The position numbers and the translations under genes were made by a program. A stretch of 64,000 nucleotides of DNA from Thalassotalea agarivorans (GTDB lineage Bacteria; Pseudomonadota; Gammaproteobacteria; Enterobacterales; Alteromonadaceae): the NCBI RefSeq assembly GCF_030295955.1, contig NZ_AP027363.1, forward strand, positions 3,077,046-3,141,045, written 5' to 3'. The notes beneath the pieces are model-generated. The model saw only the letters and a program-made list of their open reading frames with translations, had not been told where the DNA came from and made no database searches. The first letter of the stretch is position 1. Every line of letters begins with the position of its first letter. This document shows positions 8,868-18,247 of this stretch, one piece after another.

Positions 8868-9250
8868 TGTTCTATCCAGTCAATTAACATAGATAGGTTT
8901 TCATCTTGCGCTGCTTTCGTTGCGTACTTGTGAGGCTCCCACGGCCTATTTTTGGCATTTTCTATACACTGCTCAATGCTTAAATTTAAAAATATTGCGG
9001 TATCAGCTGGTTCACTAACTAAAGCCAACAAATCGCTGTAACACCCTTCAATCACCCATGCATTGTTTTCGTTCATAAAGGCGTTGATTTGCTGTTTTGA
9101 CACCTCAAGAGGTAGACGAGTTGGAGGTTTTGTCGGCGACCAGGCTAACGTATCTAGATCCAAATGTGCGAGCTGATTTTTCGTCGCTAAATGCTTAGCA
9201 AATGTCGATTTTCCCGAGCCCGAATTTCCGAATACAATTATTTTTTTCAC
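8762..9250 (-). CDS. Small P-loop NTPase, adenylate-kinase-like (FlaR-type)
   Basis: 162-residue nucleoside-kinase-fold protein often annotated as DNA topology modulation protein or AAA family ATPase. Walker A is GNSGSGKST (about 8-16), with DLDTLAWSP, WVIEGCYSD and a lid-like NRPWEPHKY segment following. The C-terminal YASRTDTFSLVAHQ segment fits the family, so the end of the protein is intact even though its last ~107 bp are duplicated downstream. Substrate unknown. It lies 20 bp downstream of the exonuclease gene in the same direction, suggesting one operon. Confidence 0.8.
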   Translation of the reverse strand: MKKIIVFGNSGSGKSTFAKHLATKNQLAHLDLDTLAWSPTKPPTRLPLEVSKQQINAFMNENNAWVIEGCYSDLLALVSEPADTAIFLNLSIEQCIENAKNRPWEPHKYATKAAQDENLSMLIDWIEQYASRTDTFSLVAHQKLHDSFTGEKVLFTENQILT

Positions 9251-9270
9251 TGAAGTACCTTTTGCACATT

Positions 9271-9957
9271 TTATAGTAGAAGTTTACCCAGAGGTGTTTC
9301 TATGCCCTCTGGCATCTCGTTAACCATAGCAAGCAATAATTCAGCGGTAGCAATCGCATCGTTCAATGCATTGTGAGCAAAATGGTCTGGCAAATGATAC
9401 TGCTGACGCAAATTGCCTAGTCGCAATTGCGAAGGATCATACGCAACATCGCGCATTTCAAGTTTTCGTTTAGCTAACGCTAAGGTATCTATAATAGCCA
9501 ATGGCGGTACAAAACCATAAATAAGTTTGCATGCTTGCTGCAAAAATTGTTTCTCGATTCGAGCAAAATGCACCAACATCACTTTCCCCTTTAACGCTGA
9601 CAATAGTTCGTCTACGGCGGTTTTTATATGTGCGCCGGCATCTTTTTGACTATCGGTAATTTGATGTATCGACACATTATCAGCATCCAACGCTCCTTTA
9701 CTTCGAACCACCTGATGAAAACAAGAGTTGAGTTTTATGATGCCGTACTCAATGCTTACATGGCCAACACTAAGTAGCTTGTCATCAATCGCATTTAAAC
9801 CCGTGGTCTCAAAATCGACTGACACTATGTCTAATGCAGAAAATGGTGTGTTTTTATCTGGAAAAGGGGCAGATAAGTAGTCTTGCAAAGCGCCATCAAC
9901 GCCCTTCTTAAGCAGCCTTTTGCGCTGCGCTTCTATGCCAAACAAAAAATCAAACAT
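9271..9957 (-). CDS. DnaQ-like 3'-5' exonuclease
   Basis: DEDDh-family exonuclease domain of 228 residues, similar to the epsilon proofreading subunit but a separate paralogue usually found beside acs and DUF294 genes. Exo I is VDFETTGLN (about 48-56); the Exo II region reads MLVHFARIEKQFL, with Glu where Asp is usual; Exo III is HNALNDAIATAELL with the catalytic His and Asp. There is no signal sequence. Its physiological role in the acetate-region gene set is unknown. The next gene upstream in the same direction is the DUF294 protein, separated by 160 bp of REP-like repeats. Confidence 0.85.
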   Translation of the reverse strand: MFDFLFGIEAQRKRLLKKGVDGALQDYLSAPFPDKNTPFSALDIVSVDFETTGLNAIDDKLLSVGHVSIEYGIIKLNSCFHQVVRSKGALDADNVSIHQITDSQKDAGAHIKTAVDELLSALKGKVMLVHFARIEKQFLQQACKLIYGFVPPLAIIDTLALAKRKLEMRDVAYDPSQLRLGNLRQQYHLPDHFAHNALNDAIATAELLLAMVNEMPEGIETPLGKLLL

Positions 9958-10001
9958 GATTTTGTAATGCCTTATAGCGCAAAAAATTACTGGAGCTTAC
10001 T

Positions 10002-10100
10002 CTGCTAACGTGACTGTCCCGATAGTGACTTGTTAACGTGCCTGTCCCGATAGTGGTTGAAAATGTTTGGTTTAACATAAAGGTGTCTGTCCCGCTAACA
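10002..10100. repeat. REP-like motif cluster with a 28-bp tandem repeat
   Basis: Two direct copies, 10003-10030 and 10031-10058, share a TaACGTGnCTGTCCCGATAGTG-like unit and differ at only about five positions. A third related copy (AAAGGTGTCTGTCCCGCTAACA) lies at 10079-10100. They fill most of the gap between the exonuclease and DUF294 genes. Confidence 0.8.
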
Positions 10101-10117
10101 AAGTCTATAAGATGGGG

Positions 10118-11983
10118 TTAATAAGTGCTTTGGCGAGCATCTTGTAACGTTTTAATCACTTTAAACGCATCTTTTAGGTGCTCTCTTTCGAGTTTTGACA
10201 GCGATTTTGGTGACAAAAAGTTATTCGCTTTATTGCCCGCTATCATATTCTTGAGTTGATGCTCCATGCGCAACATATTCAAAAACTCAAAGGCGTCTAT
10301 AAGATTGTCCGCACTACTTTGTGTTAGCGATTTTGTGCCGCCAGCAAGCTTTAATCGGGTTAAGGTGTTTACTTCACTTATGCCTTCACTCAACGCGTAG
10401 ATGCGAGCCAGGTCAACAATAGGCGCAATTCCATTGTGTTTTAAGTCTAACGTGGCCTTATTTTCCCCTTCTGAAATCAAAACAAAATCTCTAAAAAAGC
10501 CGAGCGGTGGTCGCAGCGACAGCGCGTTACGCGTTAAATGTGCGATAAATAACGTATTGTTCTGCGTTTTTTGCAGCATTCTGCCACGCACTTCTTCAAG
10601 CAAGTTCTCATCTCCATGCACAGTAACCAAATCGAAGAAAATGCTACTATGCATCAGCGCTTTTGGATCTGGCTTATCAACCCATTGCTGAAAATACTTA
10701 TGCCAACCTTTCTGAGTTTTTCGCCATTTAGGGTTAGTTGCCATAACTTCCCCAGGACAGTAAACAAAACCGCAAGCTGCCAAACCATCACATACAAAAG
10801 TTGCTAAGTCGTAGAAATAATAATCATGCTCGGGCTGCATCTCATCGCTAATAATGAGTGCATTGTCCTGATCCGAGTTTGACAACTGCTCTTGCCTTGC
10901 CTGCGAGCCGGCAGCAAGCCATGCATAGGGCACAGGAGGCGGTCCTTGAATATCTTCTGCCATACTCAACAATCGCGTTGTTAATGCGGCTGTTATAGCG
11001 CTCATACTTTTAGCAACATGATCCGCACTACTGCCTAGCTTGGTCATCCGCACCTGCAGTTGTGGCAACATTTTACTAATCGTCGCTAACGCTTCAACCG
11101 ACTTGGCTTTGCTAATTAAACTAGCTATATGAATTGCATTGTGCCCTTCCTGATTGATTAAATCTGTCACTGTCACCATGCCGGTAAGCTCGCCAAATTC
11201 CATTACAGGTAAATGATGTAGATGCTTACTTGTCATGATCATCAGTGCATCATAGGCACTCATTTTGCCATCTATCGATAAAATATCTGGCGTCATTATG
11301 GTTTTAACAAGCTCGCTGGTGGCAAGACCTGCTGCTACGCATCGGCGTCTTATATCTTTATCTGTAACAATGCCTACCGGCGTTGTTTTCTCCATCACCA
11401 CCAAACAAGAATGTCGCAGTGCCGACATTTTCTTCGCGCAGTCCACAATAGTGGCGTCAACAGCAATGGTACTGACAGGCGTATGATAAAAATCAGTGAC
11501 CAAGGCATTACTCAATGAAGACGCCACCACCGCCTCTGCGGTGGCATGTTCCATACGCTGATTTAATCGCTCTTCCGCACTTTGTTTAAAAAATGCCGCA
11601 AAAGCAGGAATAGAAGCGGTGATTGTTAGCAGTTGTTGCCAAGAAATCGCGTACAGTAACGTATCTTCGGTAGCAGCAACGCGGTACATTGCAGCTTCTT
11701 GGTCATCAAAAAACACCGTGCAAATATCGCCTTCGCCATACATCCCTAAAAATTCTGGCATATCGCCAGCAATCGCGTAATAAGACAAAGCGCCTTTACG
11801 TAAAATGAACAAACTGCGCGTGTCAACTTGCGCCGGCGGTAGCTGCTCAGATTGCCTGACATAACAAATAGACATTTCGCGCACGATTTGATTAACAACA
11901 TCGTTAGGCAATGTATCAAACGGCGGTATGTCTTTTACAAACGCCATCAGTTCTGCCAGTTCATTATCCATTTGATATCCCAT
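10118..11983 (-). CDS. cNMP-binding / CBS / DUF294 nucleotidyltransferase-like protein
   Basis: 621-residue cytosolic signalling-type protein. The order is a cyclic-nucleotide-binding-like domain (about 15-130), two CBS repeats (about 165-285; CLVVMEKTTPVGIVTDKDIRRR and HHLPVMEFGELTGMVTVTDLI), a DUF294 nucleotidyltransferase-like domain with GSQARQEQLSNSDQDNAL (GSxxRxE...DxD pattern) and its C-terminal helical partner. It probably senses nucleotides or energy state and may transfer a nucleotide to a protein, as in GlnD-like enzymes. ATG 11983 was kept; Met5 (11971), preceded by GGGA, is an alternative start. It is divergent from the DUF4212-symporter operon, a conserved acetate-region arrangement. 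Confidence 0.85.
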   Translation of the reverse strand: MGYQMDNELAELMAFVKDIPPFDTLPNDVVNQIVREMSICYVRQSEQLPPAQVDTRSLFILRKGALSYYAIAGDMPEFLGMYGEGDICTVFFDDQEAAMYRVAATEDTLLYAISWQQLLTITASIPAFAAFFKQSAEERLNQRMEHATAEAVVASSLSNALVTDFYHTPVSTIAVDATIVDCAKKMSALRHSCLVVMEKTTPVGIVTDKDIRRRCVAAGLATSELVKTIMTPDILSIDGKMSAYDALMIMTSKHLHHLPVMEFGELTGMVTVTDLINQEGHNAIHIASLISKAKSVEALATISKMLPQLQVRMTKLGSSADHVAKSMSAITAALTTRLLSMAEDIQGPPPVPYAWLAAGSQARQEQLSNSDQDNALIISDEMQPEHDYYFYDLATFVCDGLAACGFVYCPGEVMATNPKWRKTQKGWHKYFQQWVDKPDPKALMHSSIFFDLVTVHGDENLLEEVRGRMLQKTQNNTLFIAHLTRNALSLRPPLGFFRDFVLISEGENKATLDLKHNGIAPIVDLARIYALSEGISEVNTLTRLKLAGGTKSLTQSSADNLIDAFEFLNMLRMEHQLKNMIAGNKANNFLSPKSLSKLEREHLKDAFKVIKTLQDARQSTY

Positions 11984-12180
11984 GCAATTACATTAACTAA
12001 ATTAAAAGCGTTAGTACTGATTCGGTCAATGTTTTCATGCGCATTCTAGACTAAAGTTTAATACCTTAGACCCAAAATTCTTGCTAGCTTGTAACAGTAG
12101 GAGCGGTTTAAACAACGCCCTTTATACAATTACAACAGCGTATAAATAACAATAAGCGCTTAAGTGCTAGGAGAACAACA
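11984..12180. promoter_or_regulatory. Divergent promoter region, DUF294 gene / DUF4212-symporter operon
   Basis: 197 bp shared by two divergent transcripts. It carries TAGACTAAAGT and CTTAGACC elements (about 12044-12072) that resemble the TTAGAC half-sites upstream of acs. A strong ribosome site AGGAG precedes the GTG at 12181. Confidence 0.4.
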
Positions 12181-12432
12181 GTGGAAGGTAACACATCATA
12201 TTGGCAGGAAAACCTGCGACTAATATTTATCTGCCTCGCCATCTGGTTTGTGGTGTCATTTGGGTTTGGATTACTGTTAGTCGAACCATTAAATGCCATT
12301 CGTATCGGCGGCTATAAGCTAGGTTTCTGGTTTGCCCAACAAGGGTCAATTTATACTTTTGTTGCGCTCATTTTTTGGTATAGCGCCAAAATGAACCAGC
12401 TAGACAAAAAATACAACGTGGAGGAGTCGTAA
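12181..12432 (+). CDS. DUF4212 small subunit of sodium:solute symporter
   Basis: 83-residue inner-membrane protein with two hydrophobic segments (about 11-34 and 50-70) and charged ends. It belongs to the DUF4212 family, found almost always directly before a VC_2705-type SSS symporter, and probably acts as its small subunit. The start is GTG at 12181, supported by an AGGAG 9-10 nt upstream. The stop codon overlaps the next gene's ATG by one base, so the two are translationally coupled. Confidence 0.9.
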   Translation: MEGNTSYWQENLRLIFICLAIWFVVSFGFGLLLVEPLNAIRIGGYKLGFWFAQQGSIYTFVALIFWYSAKMNQLDKKYNVEES

Positions 12433-14171
12433 TGGATGAGTTAAAACTCTATACATATATTGCCGTTTTCGGCTCTTTCGGTCTTTACTTTGCAATTGCG
12501 TGGTGGGCTCGCGCAGGCTCTACAAGTGATTTCTATGTTGCTGGCGGTGGCATAACACCTATTCAAAATGGTATGGCAATTGGCGCCGATTGGATGAGTG
12601 CGGCATCATTTATTTCTATGGCTGGGATGATTGCATTCCTAGGCTATGGTGGCAGTGTCTTTTTAATGGGTTGGACCGGTGGCTACGTATTACTCGCCAT
12701 GCTCCTTGCTCCTTATATGCGTAAGCACGGAAAGTTCACCGTACCAGAGTTCATTTCCGATAGATACTACTCAAAAACGGCGCGTATTGTGGCGGTCGTT
12801 TGTCTAATCGTAGCATCTATTACCTATATTATCGGTCAGATGAAAGGTGTCGGCGTAGCATTTTCACAGTTCTTAGAGCTTGAGTACGAACATGGCCTAT
12901 ATGCAGGTATGTTTGTTGTTTGGGTTTACGCTGTGTTAGGTGGCATGAAAGGCATTACTTACACACAAATTGCGCAATATTGTGTACTTATTTTCGCCTA
13001 TACCATCCCGGCTGTGTTTATCTCGCTGCAGCTTACAGGCAACCCAATTCCTCAGCTTGGATTAGGTAGCACGTTAGCCGACGGTAGCGGTGTCTATTTA
13101 TTAGATAAACTTGATGCCGTTGTGACAGATTTAGGCTTTAAAGAATATACAACAGATAACTTAGGCGGCACGTTAAACATGTTCGCTTATACTATGTCTC
13201 TGATGATTGGTACCGCAGGTTTGCCTCACGTTATTATGCGCTTTTTCACCGTTCCTTCGGTAAAAGCAGCGCGTTCATCTGCCGGTTATGCTTTAGTATT
13301 TATCGCAATTCTTTATACGGTTGCTCCAGCTGTTGGCGCAATGGCACGTTTAAACCTTATCACCACGATCGAACCAGCTGCTGGTCAGCACCTTGTTTAT
13401 GACGAGCGTCCACAGTGGTTCAAAGATTGGGAACATACAGGTTTATTAAAGTTTGAAGATAAAAACGGCGACGGCAAAATTCAATATTCAGCTAACGCTG
13501 AAACCAATGAAATGGTGAAAGTAGACCGCGATATTATGGTGTTAGCAAATCCAGCTATCGCTAATCTACCTAACTGGGTCATCGCTTTAGTCGCAGCAGG
13601 TGGCTTAGCCGCCGCACTATCGACCGCTGCAGGCTTGTTATTGGCTATATCGTCCGCGGTATCTCATGATTTAATGAAAGGGGTATTAACACCTGATTTA
13701 TCCGAGAAAAACGAGCTATTAGCAGGGCGGATAGTGATGACGCTGTCGGTAGGTGTCGCTGGTTGGCTCGGGCTCAATCCGCCCGGATTCGCCGCCGGCA
13801 CGGTGGCACTCGCCTTTGGTTTAGCCGCTTCAAGTTTATTCCCAGCGCTAATGATGGGTATATTCTCGAAGAAGATGAGCGGCAAAGCAGCTGTAGCAGG
13901 TATGTGTGCAGGTATTGGCGTTACCTTGCTATACGTATTCCAACACAAAGGCATTATGTTCATCCAAGGTACTGAGTTCCTTGGTGGGCTTGAACCAAAC
14001 TGGTTCTTAGGTATTTCACCAAATGCCTTTGGTGCAGTCGGTGCACTAGTTAACTTTACCGTTGCATTTATCGTGTTGAAATTTACCGGTCCAGCGCCAG
14101 CAAACATTCAACAACTTGTAGACAACTTCCGTTCCCCGCACGGAGAGGTTGCTGCAGCGCACGATCATTAG
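12432..14171 (+). CDS. Sodium:solute symporter, VC_2705/ActP-like (acetate uptake candidate)
   Basis: 579-residue inner-membrane symporter of the SSS family with about 13 hydrophobic segments; family motifs include ADWMSAASFISMAG near residues 54-67 and ALVAAGGLAAALSTAAGLLLAISSAVSHD near the C-terminal third. Between them (about 335-365) a hydrophilic loop contains DKNGDGKIQY, an EF-hand-like calcium loop lacking the usual acidic last position. The setting (acs, DUF294, SSF-kinase) points to acetate or another short carboxylate as substrate, by inference. It is followed by a strong terminator. Confidence 0.85.
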   Translation: MDELKLYTYIAVFGSFGLYFAIAWWARAGSTSDFYVAGGGITPIQNGMAIGADWMSAASFISMAGMIAFLGYGGSVFLMGWTGGYVLLAMLLAPYMRKHGKFTVPEFISDRYYSKTARIVAVVCLIVASITYIIGQMKGVGVAFSQFLELEYEHGLYAGMFVVWVYAVLGGMKGITYTQIAQYCVLIFAYTIPAVFISLQLTGNPIPQLGLGSTLADGSGVYLLDKLDAVVTDLGFKEYTTDNLGGTLNMFAYTMSLMIGTAGLPHVIMRFFTVPSVKAARSSAGYALVFIAILYTVAPAVGAMARLNLITTIEPAAGQHLVYDERPQWFKDWEHTGLLKFEDKNGDGKIQYSANAETNEMVKVDRDIMVLANPAIANLPNWVIALVAAGGLAAALSTAAGLLLAISSAVSHDLMKGVLTPDLSEKNELLAGRIVMTLSVGVAGWLGLNPPGFAAGTVALAFGLAASSLFPALMMGIFSKKMSGKAAVAGMCAGIGVTLLYVFQHKGIMFIQGTEFLGGLEPNWFLGISPNAFGAVGALVNFTVAFIVLKFTGPAPANIQQLVDNFRSPHGEVAAAHDH

Positions 14172-14188
14172 TCTCGTGTGAGTTGATT

Positions 14189-14210
14189 AAGGCCCTTCGG
14201 GGCCTTTTTT
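14189..14210 (+). terminator. Rho-independent terminator after the symporter
   Basis: AAGGCCC-TTCG-GGGCC with a UUCG tetraloop, followed by seven T's, 17 bp after the symporter stop codon. Confidence 0.9.
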
Positions 14211-14348
14211 ATCGTTTAATATAAAATTTCTACAAGATTTTTGCCGTTGGCTTTTCACCTAAAATCGCATTACTATTTGTAGCATATAGTGATGTAATTA
14301 CACGCCAACAGCAGATGTTCTCGCAGTCAACAGAGGTTAACAACAATA

Positions 14349-14786
14349 ATGAATCGACATACTAAAATAGCCTTATTCATCGCGCCTGTACTGCTCATTG
14401 GTGGTTACGGTCTGATGGATTTATATTTAGGGGAAAAAGCTAAAAACGACGTATTTGAGCTCTCGCAAAAAGGCTTTTGCGACGTGATTAATGGCGACTG
14501 TATTTTGTCTGCAGGTGATTTGGAAGCTAATATTTTTGAAAAAGATGATTACACCTCGGTAAACACTACACTGCCGTTGGACAAAGCGACCTTGTTTCTT
14601 GTCGATGAAAATAACCAGGCAACCCCATACAGGATGGGTATGATAGAAAGCCCCTATTATTGGCATGCCGCTACCAATTTGAAAGAGCTGGCAGGGCAAA
14701 AAGGTCAAGGATATAAAATGAGGGTCATTTTGCAGTACAAAGGCAGTCAATATATTGCTGAATTTCAAACGCAAACAGCGCAATAA
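14349..14786 (+). CDS. Hypothetical membrane-anchored protein upstream of the sensor kinase
   Basis: 145 residues, not recognised as a named family. An N-terminal hydrophobic segment (about 7-27) is either an uncleaved anchor or a signal peptide, followed by a roughly 115-residue domain likely in the periplasm, with two Cys residues close together (GFCDVINGDCIL, about 43-52) that could form a disulphide, and a strand-rich C-terminal half. It ends 10 bp before the SSF-kinase gene on the same strand. A role in presenting a signal to that kinase is possible but purely positional. Confidence 0.75.
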   Translation: MNRHTKIALFIAPVLLIGGYGLMDLYLGEKAKNDVFELSQKGFCDVINGDCILSAGDLEANIFEKDDYTSVNTTLPLDKATLFLVDENNQATPYRMGMIESPYYWHAATNLKELAGQKGQGYKMRVILQYKGSQYIAEFQTQTAQ

Positions 14787-14796
14787 GGCGATGTAA

Positions 14797-17700
14797 ATGT
14801 TTCCCAACTGGCAACTCGGGTTATTAAGTCTAAGTTACATTGGTCTTTTGTTTGTTATTGCCTATTTAGGTGACAAATACAAACACACTTATTCCAAGAA
14901 CAAGCAAGCGATCATTTATGCACTATCGCTTGGCGTGTATTGCACCTCTTGGAGCTTTATGGGCACAACTGCACAAGCGGCCGAAAGCGTTGTTTCTCAT
15001 ATTCCTATCTACCTCGGTCCCATTTTACTATTCATCTTTGCTTGGCCCTTTATTCAGCGCATTATTCGCGTCAGCTTAAAGCTTAACCTTACCTCTATCG
15101 CCGATTTACTAGCGGCACGATTTGGAAAGTCGCACAATCTCGCTATTTTGGTGACGCTAGTCGCCCTTATTGGCACCATGCCTTATATCGCCTTGCAGTT
15201 AAAAGCGATCGTTTATTCCTTTCAACAGCTTGAAGCTCAGCCTTCAGGCGAAACTTGGTTTTTTGGCTTAGTGGTCAGCATTATTTTGGCAGGCTTTACC
15301 ATTGTTTTTGGTATTCGCAATATCGACGTAACAGAGAGGCACCCTGGTGTTGTCCTCGCCATCGCCTTTGAATCTTTAGTTAAAATCGTATCGTTTATCG
15401 CTGTCGGCATCTTTGCGACTTTATTTTTGATGGATTCTCCGGCCAACTTATTTGAAACACAAAACATTTCTGAGCAACTGCAAGCGCAATGGCAAGGACC
15501 GCAATTACTTAGCATGCTTGCGATGTTGATTATTGTAATGGCAGCATTCTTGTCCCTGCCGAGACAATTCCAGGTTATGGTGGTAGAGCTTAAAAATGAA
15601 AAAGACACCCATTTAAGCCGCAAAGTCTTTCCCCTTTATTTGCTCGTATTTGCCGTTTTCGCCATTCCGTTGGGCTTAGCTGGGAATCACTTTTTAGGTA
15701 CTAGCGTGCCAAGCGATGCCTACGTACTGCATTTGCCGATGTACGGTGAAAAACCTTGGCTTGCCTTGTTTACTTTCCTTGGCGCCATTTCAGCAGCTAG
15801 CTCTATGGTGATCATTTCCGCGATTGCACTGAGCACCATGCTAAGCAATGAAATATTGTTCCCGGCAATGTTTCGCTCGAAAAAACAAACCAGTAATTAC
15901 GAAGCATTCAGATCCCATTTACTTAATGTACGTAAAGGGCTTGTCGCATTAGTTATCGCCCTGGGGTATGTGTTTTTCTTACTTGCTTCGCCCGACACGT
16001 TAGCATCGTTAGGAGAAGTCGCCTTTGGTGCGTTCGCCCAGTTAACGCCAGCACTTATCGCCGCATTTTACTGGCGAAGGGCCAGTTTGATGGGTGTCTA
16101 TGGCGGTATATTAGTAGGCTCAATGTGTTGGTTACTGCTTAACTTCTTACCGCAATTTGGTTTGTACCAACAACCTCTTGAAAGTGCGCTGTTGCCTGAT
16201 AAAACCTTCGCCACCATCGTCAGCCTGAGCGCTAACATTTTCGTACTATGGGCCCTATCTTTGATCAGTCGACAATCTGTGCAAGAACGCATTCAAGCAT
16301 CGCTTTTCTTAGAATGGAAAAACAAACCAACCTACAACCAAGGTAAACGCCGCGTTGTTGATATTGGCGAATTAGAAGCGCTTATTGCCCGTTTTGTCGG
16401 TAGTAATAAAGCCAAAGCAAGCTTATTAAATTTTGCCCAGCAAAACGCACATTTGAGTGCGTCAGAATTAAACCAACAATTGCTTGAACATACAGAAAAT
16501 ACCCTTGCTAGTGTCATGGGCTCGTCATCGGCACGTCTGGTGTTGTCTTCGGCGGTAGAAGGCAGAGACATAGTACTAGACGAAATAGCGTTGCTAGTAG
16601 AAGAAGCTTCAAATCAGAAACAAGCATTTAGCCAAACGCTACTGCAAAGCGCTATCGAAAATGCCTCAGAAGGTATTTCGATTGTCGATGAGCAATTAAA
16701 TTTAGTCGCGTGGAACAAAAAATACCTAGAGCTATTTGACTATCCAAATGAGCTTATTTATATCGGCTGCCCAATAGAAAAGTTGATTCGCTATAACGTT
16801 GAAAGTGGTCTCTGTGGTCCGGGTGATGTTGAAGCACAAATAGCGAAGCGACTAAATTATTTAAAGCAAGGCAGTCCGCACAGCTCAGAGCGTCAGCATG
16901 GTACCGATAAGGTTATCCGTATTGAAGGTAATCCACTACCTGACGGTGGTTTTGTTATGTTGTTTTCTGATATTACCGCTTATCGTCAGGCAGAAGAAGT
17001 TTTACAAGAAGCCAATCAAGACTTGGAAACGCGTGTACTCGAGCGTACCCAAAAACTTGCAAAAGCGAATGAAGAATTAGCGGAAGCTCGCTTAAAGGCT
17101 GAGCAGTCTCACTTGAAAAAAAGCCAATACCTCAAAGCTTGTAGCCACGATTTAATGCAACCACTTGAGGCGGCAAGGTTGTTTACTTCTGCGCTTACAC
17201 AGCAAAACAATTTAAATGATGATCAGCTTCGTATCGTCGACAACCTAAAACGTTCTCTCTCGGTTGCTAGTGGCTTGTTATCTGATTTAGGCGAAATTGC
17301 GCGTATTGAAAGTGGCAATATAACCCCTGTGATCACCGCTGTAGATTTATACCGATTGTTTGAAGAATTAGAAAACGAATTCTCGGCAACAGCTACTGAG
17401 CTTGGCGTAGAGTTTCGTGTCGTTAAAAAGCAACTGTGGGTAGCATCTGACGTTAAACTGCTTAGACGTATATTGCAAAACCTGATTGGCAACGCGTTTC
17501 GATACGCTAGCCCTGGCAAAGTGTTGCTGGGCGTGAAAGAAATCAATAAACAGGTCCATATTCATGTACTCGATAATGGGCCAGGGATCCCAGTTGAAAA
17601 ACAAGCACTTGTATTTGAGCAGTTTACCCAACTCGATAGAGACGGTGGCCAACAAGGCAAAGGGCTGGGGCTAGGCTTGAATATTACGCAAAGTTTAAGT

Positions 17701-18222
17701 GCGCTGCTTGGTCATCAATTAGGATTAAAATCGCAGTCAGACGAAGGCTGTAAGTTTACTATTAGCTTGGCACAAGCAGAGGCCGAACCTAAACAAGAAA
17801 CGCCTAGCGTAAGCACACCGTCGAGCTTTAATGGCATAACGGTGCTATGTATCGATAACGATCCAGACGTACTAGAAGGCATGTCTGAATTACTCAATGC
17901 TTGGCAGTGTAATGTATTAATAGCAGACAGTTTTGAACATGCGAAAACTTTATTTGAACGTCATGCCAGTGACATTGAGATTTTGCTGGTGGACTATCAA
18001 CTCAATAATAACTTGGATGGCCTCACCTTAATAAGTGAGCTCCGCGATGCCGTGAATCACTATCTTCCTGCAATATTAATAACGGCGACAACCGAAGAAG
18101 GTATAGATCAAAAAGCAGAAGAAATGGATGTAGGGTTTATGCGAAAAATGGTGAAACCCGCCGCGTTAAGAGCCATGATAAGCGCGATGCTAGCGAAACG
18201 CCTACACGATAAATTTAGCTAA
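14797..18222 (+). CDS. SSF-fused hybrid sensor histidine kinase, CrbS-like
   Basis: 1141-residue inner-membrane hybrid kinase. Residues 1 to about 490 form a sodium:solute-symporter-like module with about 12-13 membrane segments; then a linker, a PAS domain (about 620-725; GISIVDEQLNLVAWNKKYLELF), a coiled coil, HisKA with phospho-acceptor His784 in SHDLMQPL, HATPase (NLIGNAFRYA, DNGPGIP, GKGLGLGLNI) and a C-terminal receiver with Asp1066 (LLVDYQL). This architecture is that of CrbS/MxtR, which with CrbR/ErdR controls acs and acetate use in Vibrio and Pseudomonas. The convergent LuxR-type regulator is the likely partner. The signal may be acetate or transport flux; not provable here. Confidence 0.88.
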   Translation: MFPNWQLGLLSLSYIGLLFVIAYLGDKYKHTYSKNKQAIIYALSLGVYCTSWSFMGTTAQAAESVVSHIPIYLGPILLFIFAWPFIQRIIRVSLKLNLTSIADLLAARFGKSHNLAILVTLVALIGTMPYIALQLKAIVYSFQQLEAQPSGETWFFGLVVSIILAGFTIVFGIRNIDVTERHPGVVLAIAFESLVKIVSFIAVGIFATLFLMDSPANLFETQNISEQLQAQWQGPQLLSMLAMLIIVMAAFLSLPRQFQVMVVELKNEKDTHLSRKVFPLYLLVFAVFAIPLGLAGNHFLGTSVPSDAYVLHLPMYGEKPWLALFTFLGAISAASSMVIISAIALSTMLSNEILFPAMFRSKKQTSNYEAFRSHLLNVRKGLVALVIALGYVFFLLASPDTLASLGEVAFGAFAQLTPALIAAFYWRRASLMGVYGGILVGSMCWLLLNFLPQFGLYQQPLESALLPDKTFATIVSLSANIFVLWALSLISRQSVQERIQASLFLEWKNKPTYNQGKRRVVDIGELEALIARFVGSNKAKASLLNFAQQNAHLSASELNQQLLEHTENTLASVMGSSSARLVLSSAVEGRDIVLDEIALLVEEASNQKQAFSQTLLQSAIENASEGISIVDEQLNLVAWNKKYLELFDYPNELIYIGCPIEKLIRYNVESGLCGPGDVEAQIAKRLNYLKQGSPHSSERQHGTDKVIRIEGNPLPDGGFVMLFSDITAYRQAEEVLQEANQDLETRVLERTQKLAKANEELAEARLKAEQSHLKKSQYLKACSHDLMQPLEAARLFTSALTQQNNLNDDQLRIVDNLKRSLSVASGLLSDLGEIARIESGNITPVITAVDLYRLFEELENEFSATATELGVEFRVVKKQLWVASDVKLLRRILQNLIGNAFRYASPGKVLLGVKEINKQVHIHVLDNGPGIPVEKQALVFEQFTQLDRDGGQQGKGLGLGLNITQSLSALLGHQLGLKSQSDEGCKFTISLAQAEAEPKQETPSVSTPSSFNGITVLCIDNDPDVLEGMSELLNAWQCNVLIADSFEHAKTLFERHASDIEILLVDYQLNNNLDGLTLISELRDAVNHYLPAILITATTEEGIDQKAEEMDVGFMRKMVKPAALRAMISAMLAKRLHDKFS

Positions 18223-18247
18223 AATACATTGATGTTGCAGAGAGCTA

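Noticed and set aside
10002-10100. Short spaced direct repeats, possibly a CRISPR array
   Set aside because: Only two tandem 28-bp units, contiguous with no spacers, and no cas genes nearby. They fit the scattered REP-like motif instead.
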